A DNA stretch of 64,000 nt from Bradyrhizobium diazoefficiens (GCF_018131185.1 NZ_JAFCJE010000014.1:21906-85905), one strand, 5' to 3'; numbered from the stretch's first letter, positions 1 to 8,834 are shown. Notes: generated from the letters alone by a model not told the origin. Made by a program: numbers and translations.

Positions 1-411
1 GACGTCGCAGCGGCTCTGCAATGAGACGTGGGGAAAGCGGGCGAGGCCGCCGATCAGGACGTCCTCCAGATCCGGCTGGTGGAAGCGGTAGCTGAGATGC
101 CAGCCCATTGGCGTCAAAGTCTGCGGACGCGACCAGTCCAGCAGCATCTTGCCGTTGGCATCGAGAAAGAGCATGCCGGGGCCGAGGATGACGAGCGGCG
201 AGATCGCGTCGGCGAGGCCGATGGTCTGGAATACGCGCATGCATTCGTCGTCGAAATGCACCGCCCGCGGCAAATGATAGGTCCGCGCCTCGCGCTCCAG
301 CACCAGCGTGCGAAGGCCGCACAGGCCGAGCAGGTTGGCGAGCGTGGCGCCGACCGGGCCGCGGCCGACGATCACGACATCAAACTCCTCGGGGGCGGAT
401 TTATCTTGCAT
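1..411 (-). CDS. FAD-dependent aromatic hydroxylase, MhpA-like (N-terminal part; runs off the window)
   Basis: This is the first 137 codons of a flavoprotein monooxygenase that continues past the left edge. The N-terminus has a Rossmann FAD-binding motif (DVVIVGRGPVGATLAN, about residues 11-26) and then a PRAVHFDDECMR stretch, both typical of 3-(3-hydroxyphenyl)propionate or 3-hydroxycinnamate hydroxylases in the PheA/MhpA family. Such enzymes use NAD(P)H and O2 to add a ring hydroxyl before meta cleavage. It lies just downstream of an IclR regulator on the same strand and close to a divergent extradiol dioxygenase gene, which supports a role in aromatic catabolism. The substrate is inferred. 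The C-terminal domain cannot be seen. Confidence 0.85.
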   Translation of the reverse strand, partial: MQDKSAPEEFDVVIVGRGPVGATLANLLGLCGLRTLVLEREARTYHLPRAVHFDDECMRVFQTIGLADAISPLVILGPGMLFLDANGKMLLDWSRPQTLTPMGWHLSYRFHQPDLEDVLIGGLARFPHVSLQSRCDV

Positions 412-486
412 GGGGTATCTCTTCCCCAAGCCAGGCCGGACGTTCAACGCCGTCGCGCCAAGTGTCCGCCCAGCGGACGGATCGGC

Positions 487-1278
487 CTAGACCTCGACGG
501 GAATGGCTGCGGCCGTCTCCTGAAGCTGCACTGCAAACTGCGCAATCGCCTCGTCGATCCCCAGGGCCGAGCGAATCCAGATGATGGAGATGCAGCCGAA
601 CACGGCATCGTTGCGCACGATGGGCACGGCGATCGAAGCCGTCTTGGGATTGAATTCGCCCTCGCTGCGAACCGCGTAGCCCCGGGCTTGCGTCTCGGCG
701 ATCATGCGGTCGAGGCGGGCTTCGTCGAGAAAGGGGCGGTCGTCGGCCTCGTCGATGCGGCGCAAATGATTGAGGATCAGCTCGCGCTCATGGGCGGGGC
801 AGGCGGCGAGGTAGGCGCGGCCCGCCGACGTCCGCAGCATCGGCAGGCGCTTGCCGATCATGCCGCGGTCGATCGAAAGCGGGCTGCGCGAATGCGTGGT
901 CTCCTGCACGACCATCGCCGCGTTTTCGTAGGTCGAGAGATCGACCGGCCAGACCAGGGTCTTGCTGAGCTCGGCGAGGTAGGGCGCCGCCGCCTGGCAG
1001 ATCACCACGCCGGGGTCGTAGCCGTCGCCGAGGCTCAGCGCGCGCCGGGTGACGCGAAAACGGTCGTCGCTGGCGCTGCGGGCGATGTAGCCGAGTTCTT
1101 CCAGTGTTTCGAGCAGGCGGTAGACGGTGGGACGTGGCAGGTCGAGCGCGCGGGCGACGTCGCCGGCGCGGATGCCGCCGGAGCGGTTGACCTCTCGCAG
1201 CACATCAAGCCCGCGCTTGAAGGCGCGGACGCCTTCCGATTGGCGCGGCGCTCCCGTCCCCGTCCGCTCCTTGGACAC
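487..1278 (-). CDS. IclR-family transcriptional regulator
   Basis: A 263-residue protein with the usual IclR layout: an N-terminal winged helix-turn-helix (about residues 20-80, with AGDVARALDLPRPTVYRLLE) and a C-terminal effector domain (about 95-255, with RTSAGRAYLAACPAHERE). Length matches the family. IclR proteins bind aromatic acids or small carboxylates and activate or repress adjacent catabolic genes. It sits between a flavin hydroxylase gene (same strand, 75 bp downstream) and a divergent extradiol dioxygenase gene, so it probably controls both from the 143-bp intergenic region. The inducer is unknown. A start codon preceded by GGGAGG supports the chosen start. Confidence 0.9.
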   Translation of the reverse strand: MSKERTGTGAPRQSEGVRAFKRGLDVLREVNRSGGIRAGDVARALDLPRPTVYRLLETLEELGYIARSASDDRFRVTRRALSLGDGYDPGVVICQAAAPYLAELSKTLVWPVDLSTYENAAMVVQETTHSRSPLSIDRGMIGKRLPMLRTSAGRAYLAACPAHERELILNHLRRIDEADDRPFLDEARLDRMIAETQARGYAVRSEGEFNPKTASIAVPIVRNDAVFGCISIIWIRSALGIDEAIAQFAVQLQETAAAIPVEV

Positions 1279-1383
1279 TTCGCATTTCCTCCCTTGTGGC
1301 GCACGGTCCAGCGATTATCGTTGCGAACGCGAAGCGATTGCGGAACGCACCGTAGGATCGAGCGCGGTCGGTATCAAGTTCGC

Positions 1384-1399
1384 CGTATGGCGGCATACG
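1384..1399. promoter_or_regulatory. Inverted repeat upstream of the dioxygenase gene, possible IclR operator
   Basis: The perfect inverted repeat CGTATG-GCGG-CATACG lies 22 bp upstream of the dioxygenase start, between the divergent IclR and dioxygenase genes. It could be an operator or a hairpin in the 5' leader. IclR binding is inferred from position only. Confidence 0.35.
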
Positions 1400-1421
1400 C
1401 GATGCCTTCGGGAGGACTTCA

Positions 1422-2405
1422 ATGGAAATCACCGCGCTCGGCTATATCGGGATCAATTCATCGCAGCTCGACCAATGGGGCCGGATGGCGACGGGACTGC
1501 TCGGCATGCAGCAGGTCGATCGCGGCGGCAAGATGCGCGCGTTCCGGATGGACGATCGCAAGCAGCGGCTGATCGTGGACGGCAGCAGCGACGCCGGTCT
1601 TGCGGTGATGGGCTGGGAGGTTCCGTCAAGTGCAGAGCTCGACCGCCTCGCCGGGCGGCTGGAGAACCACGGCGTGAAGGTGACGCATGGATCGCGCGCG
1701 CTTGCCGATGAGCGGCACGTCACCGGGCTGATTTCGTTCGCCGATCCAGCGGGCAATCGGCTGGAGGCGTTCTGCGAGCCTGAGATTGCGGCCGAGCCCT
1801 TCAAGCCGGGCCGGCCGATCTCGGGCTTCCGCACCGGCGCGCTGGGCATGGGGCATGTCGTGCTCAATGTGGAGGATGTCGAGCCGCTCTTGCCGTTCTA
1901 CCGCGACGTACTCGGCTTCCACGTCTCGGATTTCGGACTGAAGCCCTACGGGCTCTATTTCTTCCACGTCAACGGCCGCCACCACAGCTTCGCGATGGTC
2001 GGCTCGGGGCGGAAGGCGCTGCATCATTTCATGGTCGAGCTCGGCAGCCTCGACGATGTCGGTCAAGGCTACGACCTCGCGCAGCTGGACGAGGGCCGTA
2101 TCGCCTATACGCTGGGCCGGCACACCAACGACCACATGACCTCGTTCTACGTGAATACGCCCTCCGGCTTCTTCATCGAATATGGCTGGGGCGCGCGCGT
2201 GATTGATCCCGAGACCTGGCAACCGCACGAGACGTTCGACGGCCCGTCGCTGTGGGGTCACGAGCGACTGCACATGCCGGAAGAGCAGCGCAAGCGCTTG
2301 CGCGACATGCGGCTGGATGCGGCCGCGCGCGGCGTCCGCGTGGCCGATCCGCGCGTGCCGCCGCTCAACTGCGCGTGGCTGGACCAGGTGGTTGCGCGCG
2401 AGTGA
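1422..2405 (+). CDS. Extradiol ring-cleavage dioxygenase (VOC superfamily, BphC-like)
   Basis: A 327-residue two-domain protein of the vicinal oxygen chelate fold, the size of type I extradiol dioxygenases such as 2,3-dihydroxybiphenyl 1,2-dioxygenase. The N-terminal domain (about 1-130) is the degenerate non-metal module. The C-terminal domain (about 140-280) carries the candidate iron ligands: a His in LGMGHVVLNV, a His in LHHFMVEL and a Glu in GFFIEYGWG. These enzymes open catechols next to one hydroxyl using Fe(II) and O2. A GGGAGG Shine-Dalgarno precedes the ATG. It is divergent from the IclR gene and probably acts after the flavin hydroxylase in one pathway. The precise catechol is not known. 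Confidence 0.88.
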   Translation: MEITALGYIGINSSQLDQWGRMATGLLGMQQVDRGGKMRAFRMDDRKQRLIVDGSSDAGLAVMGWEVPSSAELDRLAGRLENHGVKVTHGSRALADERHVTGLISFADPAGNRLEAFCEPEIAAEPFKPGRPISGFRTGALGMGHVVLNVEDVEPLLPFYRDVLGFHVSDFGLKPYGLYFFHVNGRHHSFAMVGSGRKALHHFMVELGSLDDVGQGYDLAQLDEGRIAYTLGRHTNDHMTSFYVNTPSGFFIEYGWGARVIDPETWQPHETFDGPSLWGHERLHMPEEQRKRLRDMRLDAAARGVRVADPRVPPLNCAWLDQVVARE

Positions 2406-2424
2406 TCCGCTGGCGGGAGAACGC

Positions 2425-3087
2425 TCACGCCTCGCCGAGATCGAGCTCGGTCAACAATCCCTGCCGCAGCGCGAGGCGGACCAGCTCGATGTCGGAGCCG
2501 ACGCCGAGCTTGTCCTTGATCAGGGAATGCAGGTTCGCCACCGTCTTCGGGCTGACATGCAGCGTCTCGGCGATTTCGTCGGTCGTCTTCTCCGCGAGCA
2601 ACAGGCGCAGCACCTCGAACTCGCGTGCGGTGAGGACGTCGGCGGCCGAGCTTTCGCCGCCGAGCCGGCTCAGCGCCAGCTCGTGGTCGATGTCGGGACT
2701 GATCGCGATCTTGCCGGCGAGCACGTCCATCACTGCGCGCACCAGCGTTTCGGGCGGGCTGGTCTTGGTGACGTAGCCCCTGGCGCCGGCGCGGATCGCC
2801 TGCACGGCAAAGCCCGCATTCTGGTGCATGGTGAAGATGAGGATCCTTGCGCCCTTGTCCCACTGCCTGATCCGCCTGACGGCCTCGATGCCGCCGATGC
2901 CGGGCATGCTGAGGTCCATGATGACGAGATCGGGCGCCTCGGATTTGTACAGACGATAGGCTTCCGCGCCGTCGGCCGCCTCCGCGATGACGCGCAGGCC
3001 CGGCTGCTTCTGGAGCACGGAGCGATAGCCTTCGCGGACGACGGAATGGTCGTCGACCAGCAGGATGGATGCATCGGCGGCGCTCAT
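2425..3087 (-). CDS. NarL/FixJ-type response regulator
   Basis: A 220-residue response regulator. The N-terminal receiver has the acidic pair D12-D13 and the phospho-acceptor D58 (LVIMDLSMPG). The C-terminal LuxR-type helix-turn-helix (about 150-210) includes LTAREFEVLRLLLAEKTTDE. Its start overlaps the stop of the upstream kinase gene by 4 bp, so the two are translationally coupled and almost certainly form a cognate two-component pair. Target genes are unknown. The divergent gene beyond the kinase, for a secreted repeat protein, is a candidate. Confidence 0.93.
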   Translation of the reverse strand: MSAADASILLVDDHSVVREGYRSVLQKQPGLRVIAEAADGAEAYRLYKSEAPDLVIMDLSMPGIGGIEAVRRIRQWDKGARILIFTMHQNAGFAVQAIRAGARGYVTKTSPPETLVRAVMDVLAGKIAISPDIDHELALSRLGGESSAADVLTAREFEVLRLLLAEKTTDEIAETLHVSPKTVANLHSLIKDKLGVGSDIELVRLALRQGLLTELDLGEA

Positions 3088-4466
3088 GCCGCATGCTCCA
3101 GCGCCTGCCGGTCGGCGGCGGCGAGCGGAATGACGACGCGCAGCGACGAGCCGCCGTTGGGGCCAACTTCGAAGTTCATCCGGCCGCGCAGGGCGGCAAC
3201 GCGCTCGCGCATGCCGAGCAGGCCCATGCCGGATTTGACAGACGCATCACTTGGCCGGCCGTCGTCGTCGATGGCCAGCGCGATCTCGTCTGCGGCCATC
3301 GTCAGATGCAGGCCGACCTTGGTGGCGCCGGCATGCTTGGCGGCGTTGGTGAGCGCCTCCTGCACGATGCGGTAGAGGTTGGCGCTGATCGCGGCGGGCA
3401 GGGTCTCGAACGCGCCGTCGAAATCGATCGTGAAGCGCGTCTCGCCGCGGCTGCGTCCGTTCCAACCCGCGACGAGGCCTTCCAGACTCGCGACGAGGCC
3501 AAGTTCCTCAATGTCGGGCGGGCGGAGCCGGAACAGCGCGCCGCGCAGCGTCTCCATCATGCCGGTCGCGGTCCGCGCGATCCCGTCGCATTCGCCGAGC
3601 AAAGCGGGGCAATCCTGCGCGGCGGTCTGGCGGGCGGACGAGGCCAGCGCGCGGATGGCGGCCAGCGACTGACCAAACTCGTCGTGCAGCTCGCGGGCGA
3701 GATGGCGGCGCTCGTCGTCCTGCAGCGCGATCAGCTTCCGCGTCAGCTCGCTGCGTTCGGCAAGCGCGTTGTCGAGGCTTTCGGCGAGATGGTTGAAGCC
3801 GTCGCGGATTGCCGAGAGTTCGGCGAGATCGAACGGCGGCAGCCGCGCCGTGAGGTCGTTGGCCGCGATCCGCTCGAGGCCGGTACAGATCAGGCGGGTC
3901 GGGCGCAGCGCGCGCGCCAGCGCGGCGTAGACCAGCAAGCACAGCAGCGGCAGCGCGATCGCAAACGCAATCATCAGGCGGCCGGCCTCGTGCCACGCCT
4001 CCGCCGTCTGCACGGCCGGATCGACCGACACCACGGTCTCGCCGAGCTTGGCTCCGCGCACGATCACGGGCCGTGCCGCTTCGCGGCCGGGATCGAACAG
4101 GCTGCGATAGAAGGCCGCGAAGGCCTGTGGCGGCGGGCTGGCCGGAGCAGGTGCACCGCTGCAGAACCGCTGCAGCATCTCGCCGCTCGCGCCGCGGAAT
4201 GCCAGGCAGAGGCCGGGCGTCATCACATAGGCGGCGACGGGGTCGAGGTTGGGAAAGTCGCGCGGTCCCGCCACCCACTGGATCTTGCCCTGTTGCAGCT
4301 CCAGCGACTTCGCCACGATCGCGGCGATGCCGTCGATGCGCGCGTGCACCGCGCGGTCGGCCGCGATCAGGAAATAGGCGGAGATCGCGGCGAAGCAGGC
4401 GGCCGTGATGGCGGCCACGCGCAGCGTCAGACGGACCTTGAGATCGAATCTCGGGCGTTTCCACAT
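3084..4466 (-). CDS. Membrane sensor histidine kinase (HisKA_3 type)
   Basis: A sensor kinase of about 460 residues. A first membrane segment lies near residues 14-36, then a periplasmic region, a second membrane segment near 170-190, a HAMP-like linker, the HisKA_3 dimerisation box (ERRHLARELHDEFGQSLA, with the phosphorylated His in ELHDE) and an HATPase_c domain with NAAKHAGATK and GMGLLGMRERV. This matches NarX/UhpB-like kinases that pair with NarL-type regulators, as here. The start is uncertain: I chose the ATG before WKRPRFDLK, but an in-frame ATG 39 bp further upstream is possible. The signal sensed is not evident. Confidence 0.88.
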   Translation of the reverse strand: MWKRPRFDLKVRLTLRVAAITAACFAAISAYFLIAADRAVHARIDGIAAIVAKSLELQQGKIQWVAGPRDFPNLDPVAAYVMTPGLCLAFRGASGEMLQRFCSGAPAPASPPPQAFAAFYRSLFDPGREAARPVIVRGAKLGETVVSVDPAVQTAEAWHEAGRLMIAFAIALPLLCLLVYAALARALRPTRLICTGLERIAANDLTARLPPFDLAELSAIRDGFNHLAESLDNALAERSELTRKLIALQDDERRHLARELHDEFGQSLAAIRALASSARQTAAQDCPALLGECDGIARTATGMMETLRGALFRLRPPDIEELGLVASLEGLVAGWNGRSRGETRFTIDFDGAFETLPAAISANLYRIVQEALTNAAKHAGATKVGLHLTMAADEIALAIDDDGRPSDASVKSGMGLLGMRERVAALRGRMNFEVGPNGGSSLRVVIPLAAADRQALEHAA

Positions 4467-4658
4467 CGAGGGCACCTGGTGCGAAGCGGGCTCGTTGCCC
4501 GGCATTAAACGGCAGAACGCGGGCGGCGGGAAGCATTCCTGCCTTACCGCAATGCAAACTCGTGAAATTTTCCCGGCATTCGTCGGGACAGCGACGGCTG
4601 CATGGCCTCGAGCGACCCGTTCAGATTTGCAGCGCCGCTCACCCCATGAGGCCCATTC

Positions 4659-5555
4659 ATGCACCGCTCCGGCCTGTTTCTCTCTGCTTTTCTCGTCTTT
4701 GTCCTGGCTCACTCGCCCGTCCACGCCGGGGTCGCCATTGGCGTTGCCATGGATGATTTCAGCTATACCGATACGTCGGGCGAGCCGACCAACCAGACCG
4801 CTGCTCACGACCGGCGGCTGGCAGCGTTCATGGCCGCGCTCAGACGGGACATCGGCGAGGGCGGGCGCTATCGGCTGGTGCCGTCCGCCCAGGACGGCGC
4901 GGCATTCAAGATCATCGGCGGGATCCAGAAGACGAGCACGCTGGTGCAATGGGCCAAGGTCGCCGTGATCGACGTCGGCGCCAAGAAGCTCGTGATGGAC
5001 AAGCTCTACTCCTTCCGCGGCGACAGTGACGAAGCATGGGAGCGCGCCGAGATATTCCTGTCCCGCGAGATCATGGGTGCGCTCGGCACGCAAGCGCCGG
5101 TCGCGCTTGCCGTGTTCGATTTCGAGCTCGAGGACATGACCGCCGCCTCGGGAGGCACCTTGGCCGCTTCAGACGCCTCGTACCTGGCCGAGGCGACGAC
5201 CGGCGTGCGCGACGTCCTCGGCCAGTCCGGCCGCTACCGTATTGTCGACGTCGGCAGCGCGAGCAGCGAGGCGGCGAAGGGGGGTGCTTTGCACGACTGC
5301 GGCGGTTGCGAGGCGGCGATTGCGCAAAAGCTGGGGGCCGATCAATCGTTGATCGGCGTGGTGCGGCGGGTCAGCCGCACCGAATACACGCTCGGGTTCC
5401 TGGTGCGCGACGCCGGCACCGGCGCGGTGCTGGCGCGTGGCGACAGCGGTCTGCGCCTGGGCGCCGACTATTCGTGGAAGCGGGGCGCCGTGCGGCTGGT
5501 CAGTGATCGGCTGATCGAGAGCCAGCAAGCCGCCGAAAAAGCCAAAGAGCGATGA
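4659..5555 (+). CDS. Secreted protein with two similar DUF2380/DUF3280-like halves
   Basis: A 298-residue protein with a signal peptide (MHRSGLFLSAFLVFVLAHS, cleavage after PVHA near residue 23). The mature part looks like two copies of one domain, about 24-145 and 148-290. Each opens with a hydrophobic strand and an acidic turn (AIGVAMDDFSYTD; ALAVFDFELEDMT), has a GRYRLV or GRYRIVDV strand, and ends in an RGDS-x-W(E/K)R segment. Related DUF2380/DUF3280 proteins occur next to quinoprotein alcohol dehydrogenases and two-component systems in proteobacteria, but their function is not established. It is divergent from the kinase gene. Confidence 0.75.
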   Translation: MHRSGLFLSAFLVFVLAHSPVHAGVAIGVAMDDFSYTDTSGEPTNQTAAHDRRLAAFMAALRRDIGEGGRYRLVPSAQDGAAFKIIGGIQKTSTLVQWAKVAVIDVGAKKLVMDKLYSFRGDSDEAWERAEIFLSREIMGALGTQAPVALAVFDFELEDMTAASGGTLAASDASYLAEATTGVRDVLGQSGRYRIVDVGSASSEAAKGGALHDCGGCEAAIAQKLGADQSLIGVVRRVSRTEYTLGFLVRDAGTGAVLARGDSGLRLGADYSWKRGAVRLVSDRLIESQQAAEKAKER

Positions 5556-5570
5556 GATTCATCGCTCTTT
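5544..5570. terminator. Bidirectional terminator hairpin between convergent genes
   Basis: A perfect inverted repeat of 12 bp arms (AAAGAGCGATGA and TCATCGCTCTTT) around a 3-nt loop. The left arm includes the stop codon of the secreted repeat protein. The A-rich and T-rich ends suit a Rho-independent terminator on both strands between two convergent genes. Confidence 0.7.
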
Positions 5571-5583
5571 AGATCTCTTGTTC

Positions 5584-5630
5584 GAGCATGATCCTTTCGG
5601 AAAACCGCTGTACACTTCCGGATCATGCTC
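5584..5630. repeat. Bradyrhizobium-type palindromic intergenic repeat
   Basis: Inverted arms GAGCATGATCC and GGATCATGCTC flank a core containing TTTCGGAAAACCGCTGTACA. Sequences like this recur in intergenic regions of Bradyrhizobium and relatives. The right arm overlaps the stop codon of the zinc dehydrogenase gene. Confidence 0.6.
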
Positions 5631-6660
5631 AGAAGGTAAGCTGCACCTTCATCGATTGCGAGCGGTCGCTGGCGAGCTCGAAGGCGGCGACCGCATTCTC
5701 GAACGGCATGGTCGCCGTGATCAGCGGCTTGACGTCGATCAGGCCTTCGCCCATCAGCCGCACCGCAAGCTCGAACTCGGGATCGAAGCGGAAGGTGCCG
5801 CGGAGCTGCAATTCCTTGGCGACGATGGAGTTGATCGGCAGTGTCATCTCACCGCCGAGGCCGAGCTGCACCAGCGTCGCGCCCGGCCGCAAGACGTCGA
5901 GCGCGGTGCGGAGTGCAGCCTGATTGCCGGAAGCTTCGAACAGCGTGTCGAACACGCCCTTGCCGGCACGCCAGGGATCGAGTGCCGTGGGATTCGCTGC
6001 GACGTCGATGGCGCGACTGGCACCGAGCTTCTTGGCAACCGCGAGCGGCGCCTCGGCGACATCCGTCACCACGATCTCGGCGGCACCGCCGAAACGTGAG
6101 ACCAGGATCATCAGCGCGCCGATCGGGCCGCAGCCGGTGATCAGCACGCGCTTGCCGAGCAGGGGACCGGCCTGCTTGCCGGCATGCAGGCACACCGCCA
6201 GCGGTTCGGCGACCGCGGCTTCCGCCAGCGACAGCTTGTCCGCGATCGGCACGGCCTGACCGGCATCCACCGTGATGAATTCACGGAAACCGCCTTGCAC
6301 ATGGGGAAAGCGCATCGCGCTGCCGAGAAAGCGCATGTCGAGGCACTGGTTGCGCATGCCTTCCTGACAATGCAGGCACCGGCCGCACGGTCTGCTCGGA
6401 TTGACGGCAACGCGTGTGCCTGCCGCCACGCCAGTGACGCCGTCACCGACGGCTGAGACCACGCCGGCGATCTCATGGCCCAGCGCCATCGGCTGCTGGA
6501 TGCGCACGACGCCGAACCCGCCGTGATGGTAGTAGTGCAGGTCGGAGCCGCAGATGCCGCCATTGGCGATCTTGACGCGGACCTCGCCCGGGCCGGGAGC
6601 GGGATCAGGGTAGTTGTCGATCCGCAGGTCTTTCGGGGCGTGAATGACGACGGCGCGCAT
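5629..6660 (-). CDS. idnD: Zinc-dependent alcohol dehydrogenase, L-idonate 5-dehydrogenase-like
   Basis: A 343-residue medium-chain dehydrogenase. It has the catalytic zinc site (C39 region GGICGSDLHYYHHGG, then GHEIAGVV), four structural-zinc cysteines in CGRCLHCQEGMRNQC and a Rossmann loop GCGPIGALM. The DLHYYHHGGFG signature and length fit L-idonate 5-dehydrogenase (IdnD), which oxidises L-idonate to 5-keto-D-gluconate. The next gene upstream encodes an IdnO-like reductase, the usual partner. The start has an AGGGAACGAG leader. Exact substrate is inferred; L-gulonate or related polyols are alternatives. Confidence 0.85.
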   Translation of the reverse strand: MRAVVIHAPKDLRIDNYPDPAPGPGEVRVKIANGGICGSDLHYYHHGGFGVVRIQQPMALGHEIAGVVSAVGDGVTGVAAGTRVAVNPSRPCGRCLHCQEGMRNQCLDMRFLGSAMRFPHVQGGFREFITVDAGQAVPIADKLSLAEAAVAEPLAVCLHAGKQAGPLLGKRVLITGCGPIGALMILVSRFGGAAEIVVTDVAEAPLAVAKKLGASRAIDVAANPTALDPWRAGKGVFDTLFEASGNQAALRTALDVLRPGATLVQLGLGGEMTLPINSIVAKELQLRGTFRFDPEFELAVRLMGEGLIDVKPLITATMPFENAVAAFELASDRSQSMKVQLTF

Positions 6661-6683
6661 GGTCTCGTTCCCTGTTTCGCGGG

Positions 6684-7451
6684 TTACATCGCTGCGATCA
6701 TGCCGCCATCGACATAGATGATCTGGCCGTTGACGTAAGTGGAGGCGTCCGAGGCGAGGAAAATCGCGGCGCCCACCAGCTCGTCCGGCTTGCCCCAGCG
6801 CTTCGATGGGATACGGCCCATCAGCCAGGTGTTGAAATCGGTGTTGTTGACCAGCGCCTCGTTCATGTCGGTCAGCATGTAGCCGGGGCCGATCGCATTG
6901 GCCTGGATGCCGTGCTGGGCCCATTCCACCGCCATCGAGCGGGTCAGGTTCTTGATGCCGCCCTTGGCCGCGGTGTAAGGCGCGATCGTCGGGCGGGCGA
7001 GTTCGCTGCCGAGCGAGCCGATGTTGATGATCTTGCCGTGCTTGCGCGGGATCATACGCTTGGCTGCCTCGCGGCCGATCACGAAGGCGCTGGTGAGGTT
7101 GGTCTCGATCACCTTGCGCCATTCGTCGGTGGTGAACTCCACCAGCGGCTTGCGGTGCTGGATGCCGGCATTGTTGACGACGATGTCGACGGCAATCCCT
7201 TGTCTGTCGAAATCGTTGAAGGCAGCGACGATCGCGGGTTCGTCGGTGACGTTGAACGCGGCGCCTTCGGCCTGATGCCCGGCGGCACGAAACTCGGCGA
7301 CCGCCTGCTCGACTCGCTTGGGGTCGACGCCGTTGACGATGATCCTGGCGCCGGCCTTCGCCATGCCCTCGGCGATGGCGCGGCCGAGCCCGCGGGAGGA
7401 GCCGGTCACGAGCGCGGTGCGGCCGGAGAGGTCGAAGAGGGACGTGCTCAT
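6684..7451 (-). CDS. idnO: SDR oxidoreductase, gluconate 5-dehydrogenase-like
   Basis: A 255-residue short-chain dehydrogenase with the NAD(P)-binding motif TGSSRGLGRAIAEG (about residues 16-29), the NNAG motif in VNNAGIQHRKPL, and the active-site Ser...Tyr-x-x-x-Lys as GSLGSE and YTAAKGG. The sequence resembles gluconate 5-dehydrogenase (IdnO), which interconverts 5-ketogluconate and gluconate. It lies 23 bp upstream of the idnD-like gene and 11 bp downstream of the enolase-superfamily gene, so the three form one operon for sugar-acid breakdown. Confidence 0.87.
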   Translation of the reverse strand: MSTSLFDLSGRTALVTGSSRGLGRAIAEGMAKAGARIIVNGVDPKRVEQAVAEFRAAGHQAEGAAFNVTDEPAIVAAFNDFDRQGIAVDIVVNNAGIQHRKPLVEFTTDEWRKVIETNLTSAFVIGREAAKRMIPRKHGKIINIGSLGSELARPTIAPYTAAKGGIKNLTRSMAVEWAQHGIQANAIGPGYMLTDMNEALVNNTDFNTWLMGRIPSKRWGKPDELVGAAIFLASDASTYVNGQIIYVDGGMIAAM

Positions 7452-7462
7452 CTCGAGAATCC

Positions 7463-8662
7463 TTAAACGTTGGAGCGGCGCACGCTCAGATCGGAGCGCT
7501 CGAATACGGCGGGCAGAAGGTCGACGCCGAGGCCGGGGCCTTCCATCGGGAAGACGTAGCCGTCCTTGATCACGGGCATCGTGGTGACGAGCTCGTTGTA
7601 CCAGCCATTGTAGAAGGCGCGCACCGATTCCTGGATCAGCGTGTTGGGCTGGCTGAACGACATGTGGATGGCGGCGATGAAGCCGATCGGTCCGATGCAA
7701 TCGTGCGGCGCGAAGGGACGGTGATAGGTCTCGGCCATCGCCGCGATCTTGCGGCCCTCGGTGAGGCCACCGGTCCAGCACAGGTCGGCCATCACCACGT
7801 GCATGGCGTCGCGGTCGAGCATGTCCTTGTAGGGGAAGCGCGAGCCCAGCGTCTCGCTGGCGCAGACCCAGACATCGGTCGAGCGGGCATATTCGGCCAG
7901 TGCCTGCGGCGAGTTCATCCGGATCGGGTCCTCGTACCAGGTCGGCTTGTAGGGCTCGAGGGCGCGCGCGATCTGCTTGGCGGTCGGCAAATTCCACAGC
8001 GAATGGAGCTCGACCATGATCTCCATCTTGTCGCCGACGGCTTTGCGGATCTTCTCGAACGGCTCGATCGCCTGCTTCATCTGGGCCGCCGTGATGTAGA
8101 GGCCCTTGTTCTCCTGCGCGGCCGGATCGAACGGCCAGATCTTCATCGCGGAGATGCCGCTCTCCAGCAGGTTTTCGGCAAGCGCATCGGCGCGGTTCAT
8201 GAAGCCGTCGAGATCCTCGTAAGGCCCCTTGTTAGCACCCAGATTCCAGTTCGCGACCGGGCTGATATTGGTGGAGCGGACATATTGCGTGCCGGCGCAA
8301 GTGTTGTAGATGCGCTGCTTGTCGCGGCAGAGGCCGCCGAGCATCTGGTGCACCGGCTGGCCGCAGACCTTGCCGAACAGATCCCACAGCGCGATGTCGA
8401 TCGCAGAGGCCGCGCGATATTCGACGCCGGTGGACGACTGCGCCATCGGCAGGTTCAGCATGTCGCGGTGGATCGCTTCGATGTGCAGGGGATTGCGGCC
8501 GAGCAGGCGGCCGGCAAAAGTGTCGTGGATCTGCGCTTCGACCGCGCCCGCGCCATAGAAGGTTTCGCCGAGCCCGATCACACCCGTGTCGGTATGGACG
8601 CGCACCCAGATGACGTTGGAGAACTCCTCTGTGCGCAGGGTCTCGATCGACATGATCTTCAC
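7463..8662 (-). CDS. Enolase-superfamily sugar-acid dehydratase (mandelate racemase/muconate lactonizing family)
   Basis: A 399-residue enolase-superfamily protein with an N-terminal capping domain and a C-terminal barrel. Candidate catalytic and metal residues lie in MKIWPFD, MVELHSLW, WYEDPIR, ASETLGSR and APHDCIGP. The last His-Asp pair is typical of the acid-sugar dehydratase branch. I chose the GTG start at 8662 because GGGAGG lies 9 bp before it; an ATG 9 bp further in is the alternative. It is first in an operon with idnO- and idnD-like genes. The specific aldonate or aldarate cannot be read from sequence. Confidence 0.85.
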   Translation of the reverse strand: MKIMSIETLRTEEFSNVIWVRVHTDTGVIGLGETFYGAGAVEAQIHDTFAGRLLGRNPLHIEAIHRDMLNLPMAQSSTGVEYRAASAIDIALWDLFGKVCGQPVHQMLGGLCRDKQRIYNTCAGTQYVRSTNISPVANWNLGANKGPYEDLDGFMNRADALAENLLESGISAMKIWPFDPAAQENKGLYITAAQMKQAIEPFEKIRKAVGDKMEIMVELHSLWNLPTAKQIARALEPYKPTWYEDPIRMNSPQALAEYARSTDVWVCASETLGSRFPYKDMLDRDAMHVVMADLCWTGGLTEGRKIAAMAETYHRPFAPHDCIGPIGFIAAIHMSFSQPNTLIQESVRAFYNGWYNELVTTMPVIKDGYVFPMEGPGLGVDLLPAVFERSDLSVRRSNV

Positions 8663-8755
8663 GGCAACAATCCTCCCGTCGGGTCTATAGCGCCCGCCTT
8701 GTTTGTCATTTCTGCGCCGCATTGCCGGCGAGAGCCGAGACCGTCTTACCGTCGC

Positions 8756-8771
8756 TTGTAATATATCACAA
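8756..8771. promoter_or_regulatory. Palindromic operator, likely for the adjacent GntR regulator
   Basis: TTGTAATATATCACAA is a 16-bp palindrome with one mismatched pair. A half-site (TATCACAA) recurs at 8785-8792, 21 bp downstream, about two helical turns. TTGT-N-ACAA symmetry suits FadR-type GntR regulators. It lies between the divergent dehydratase operon and the gntR gene. Confidence 0.6.
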
Positions 8772-8834
8772 CATGTTTTAAGGATATCACAAATGGCGCC
8801 GCCCCGCGAGGCGACGGGCTGACGGGAGGACGAC

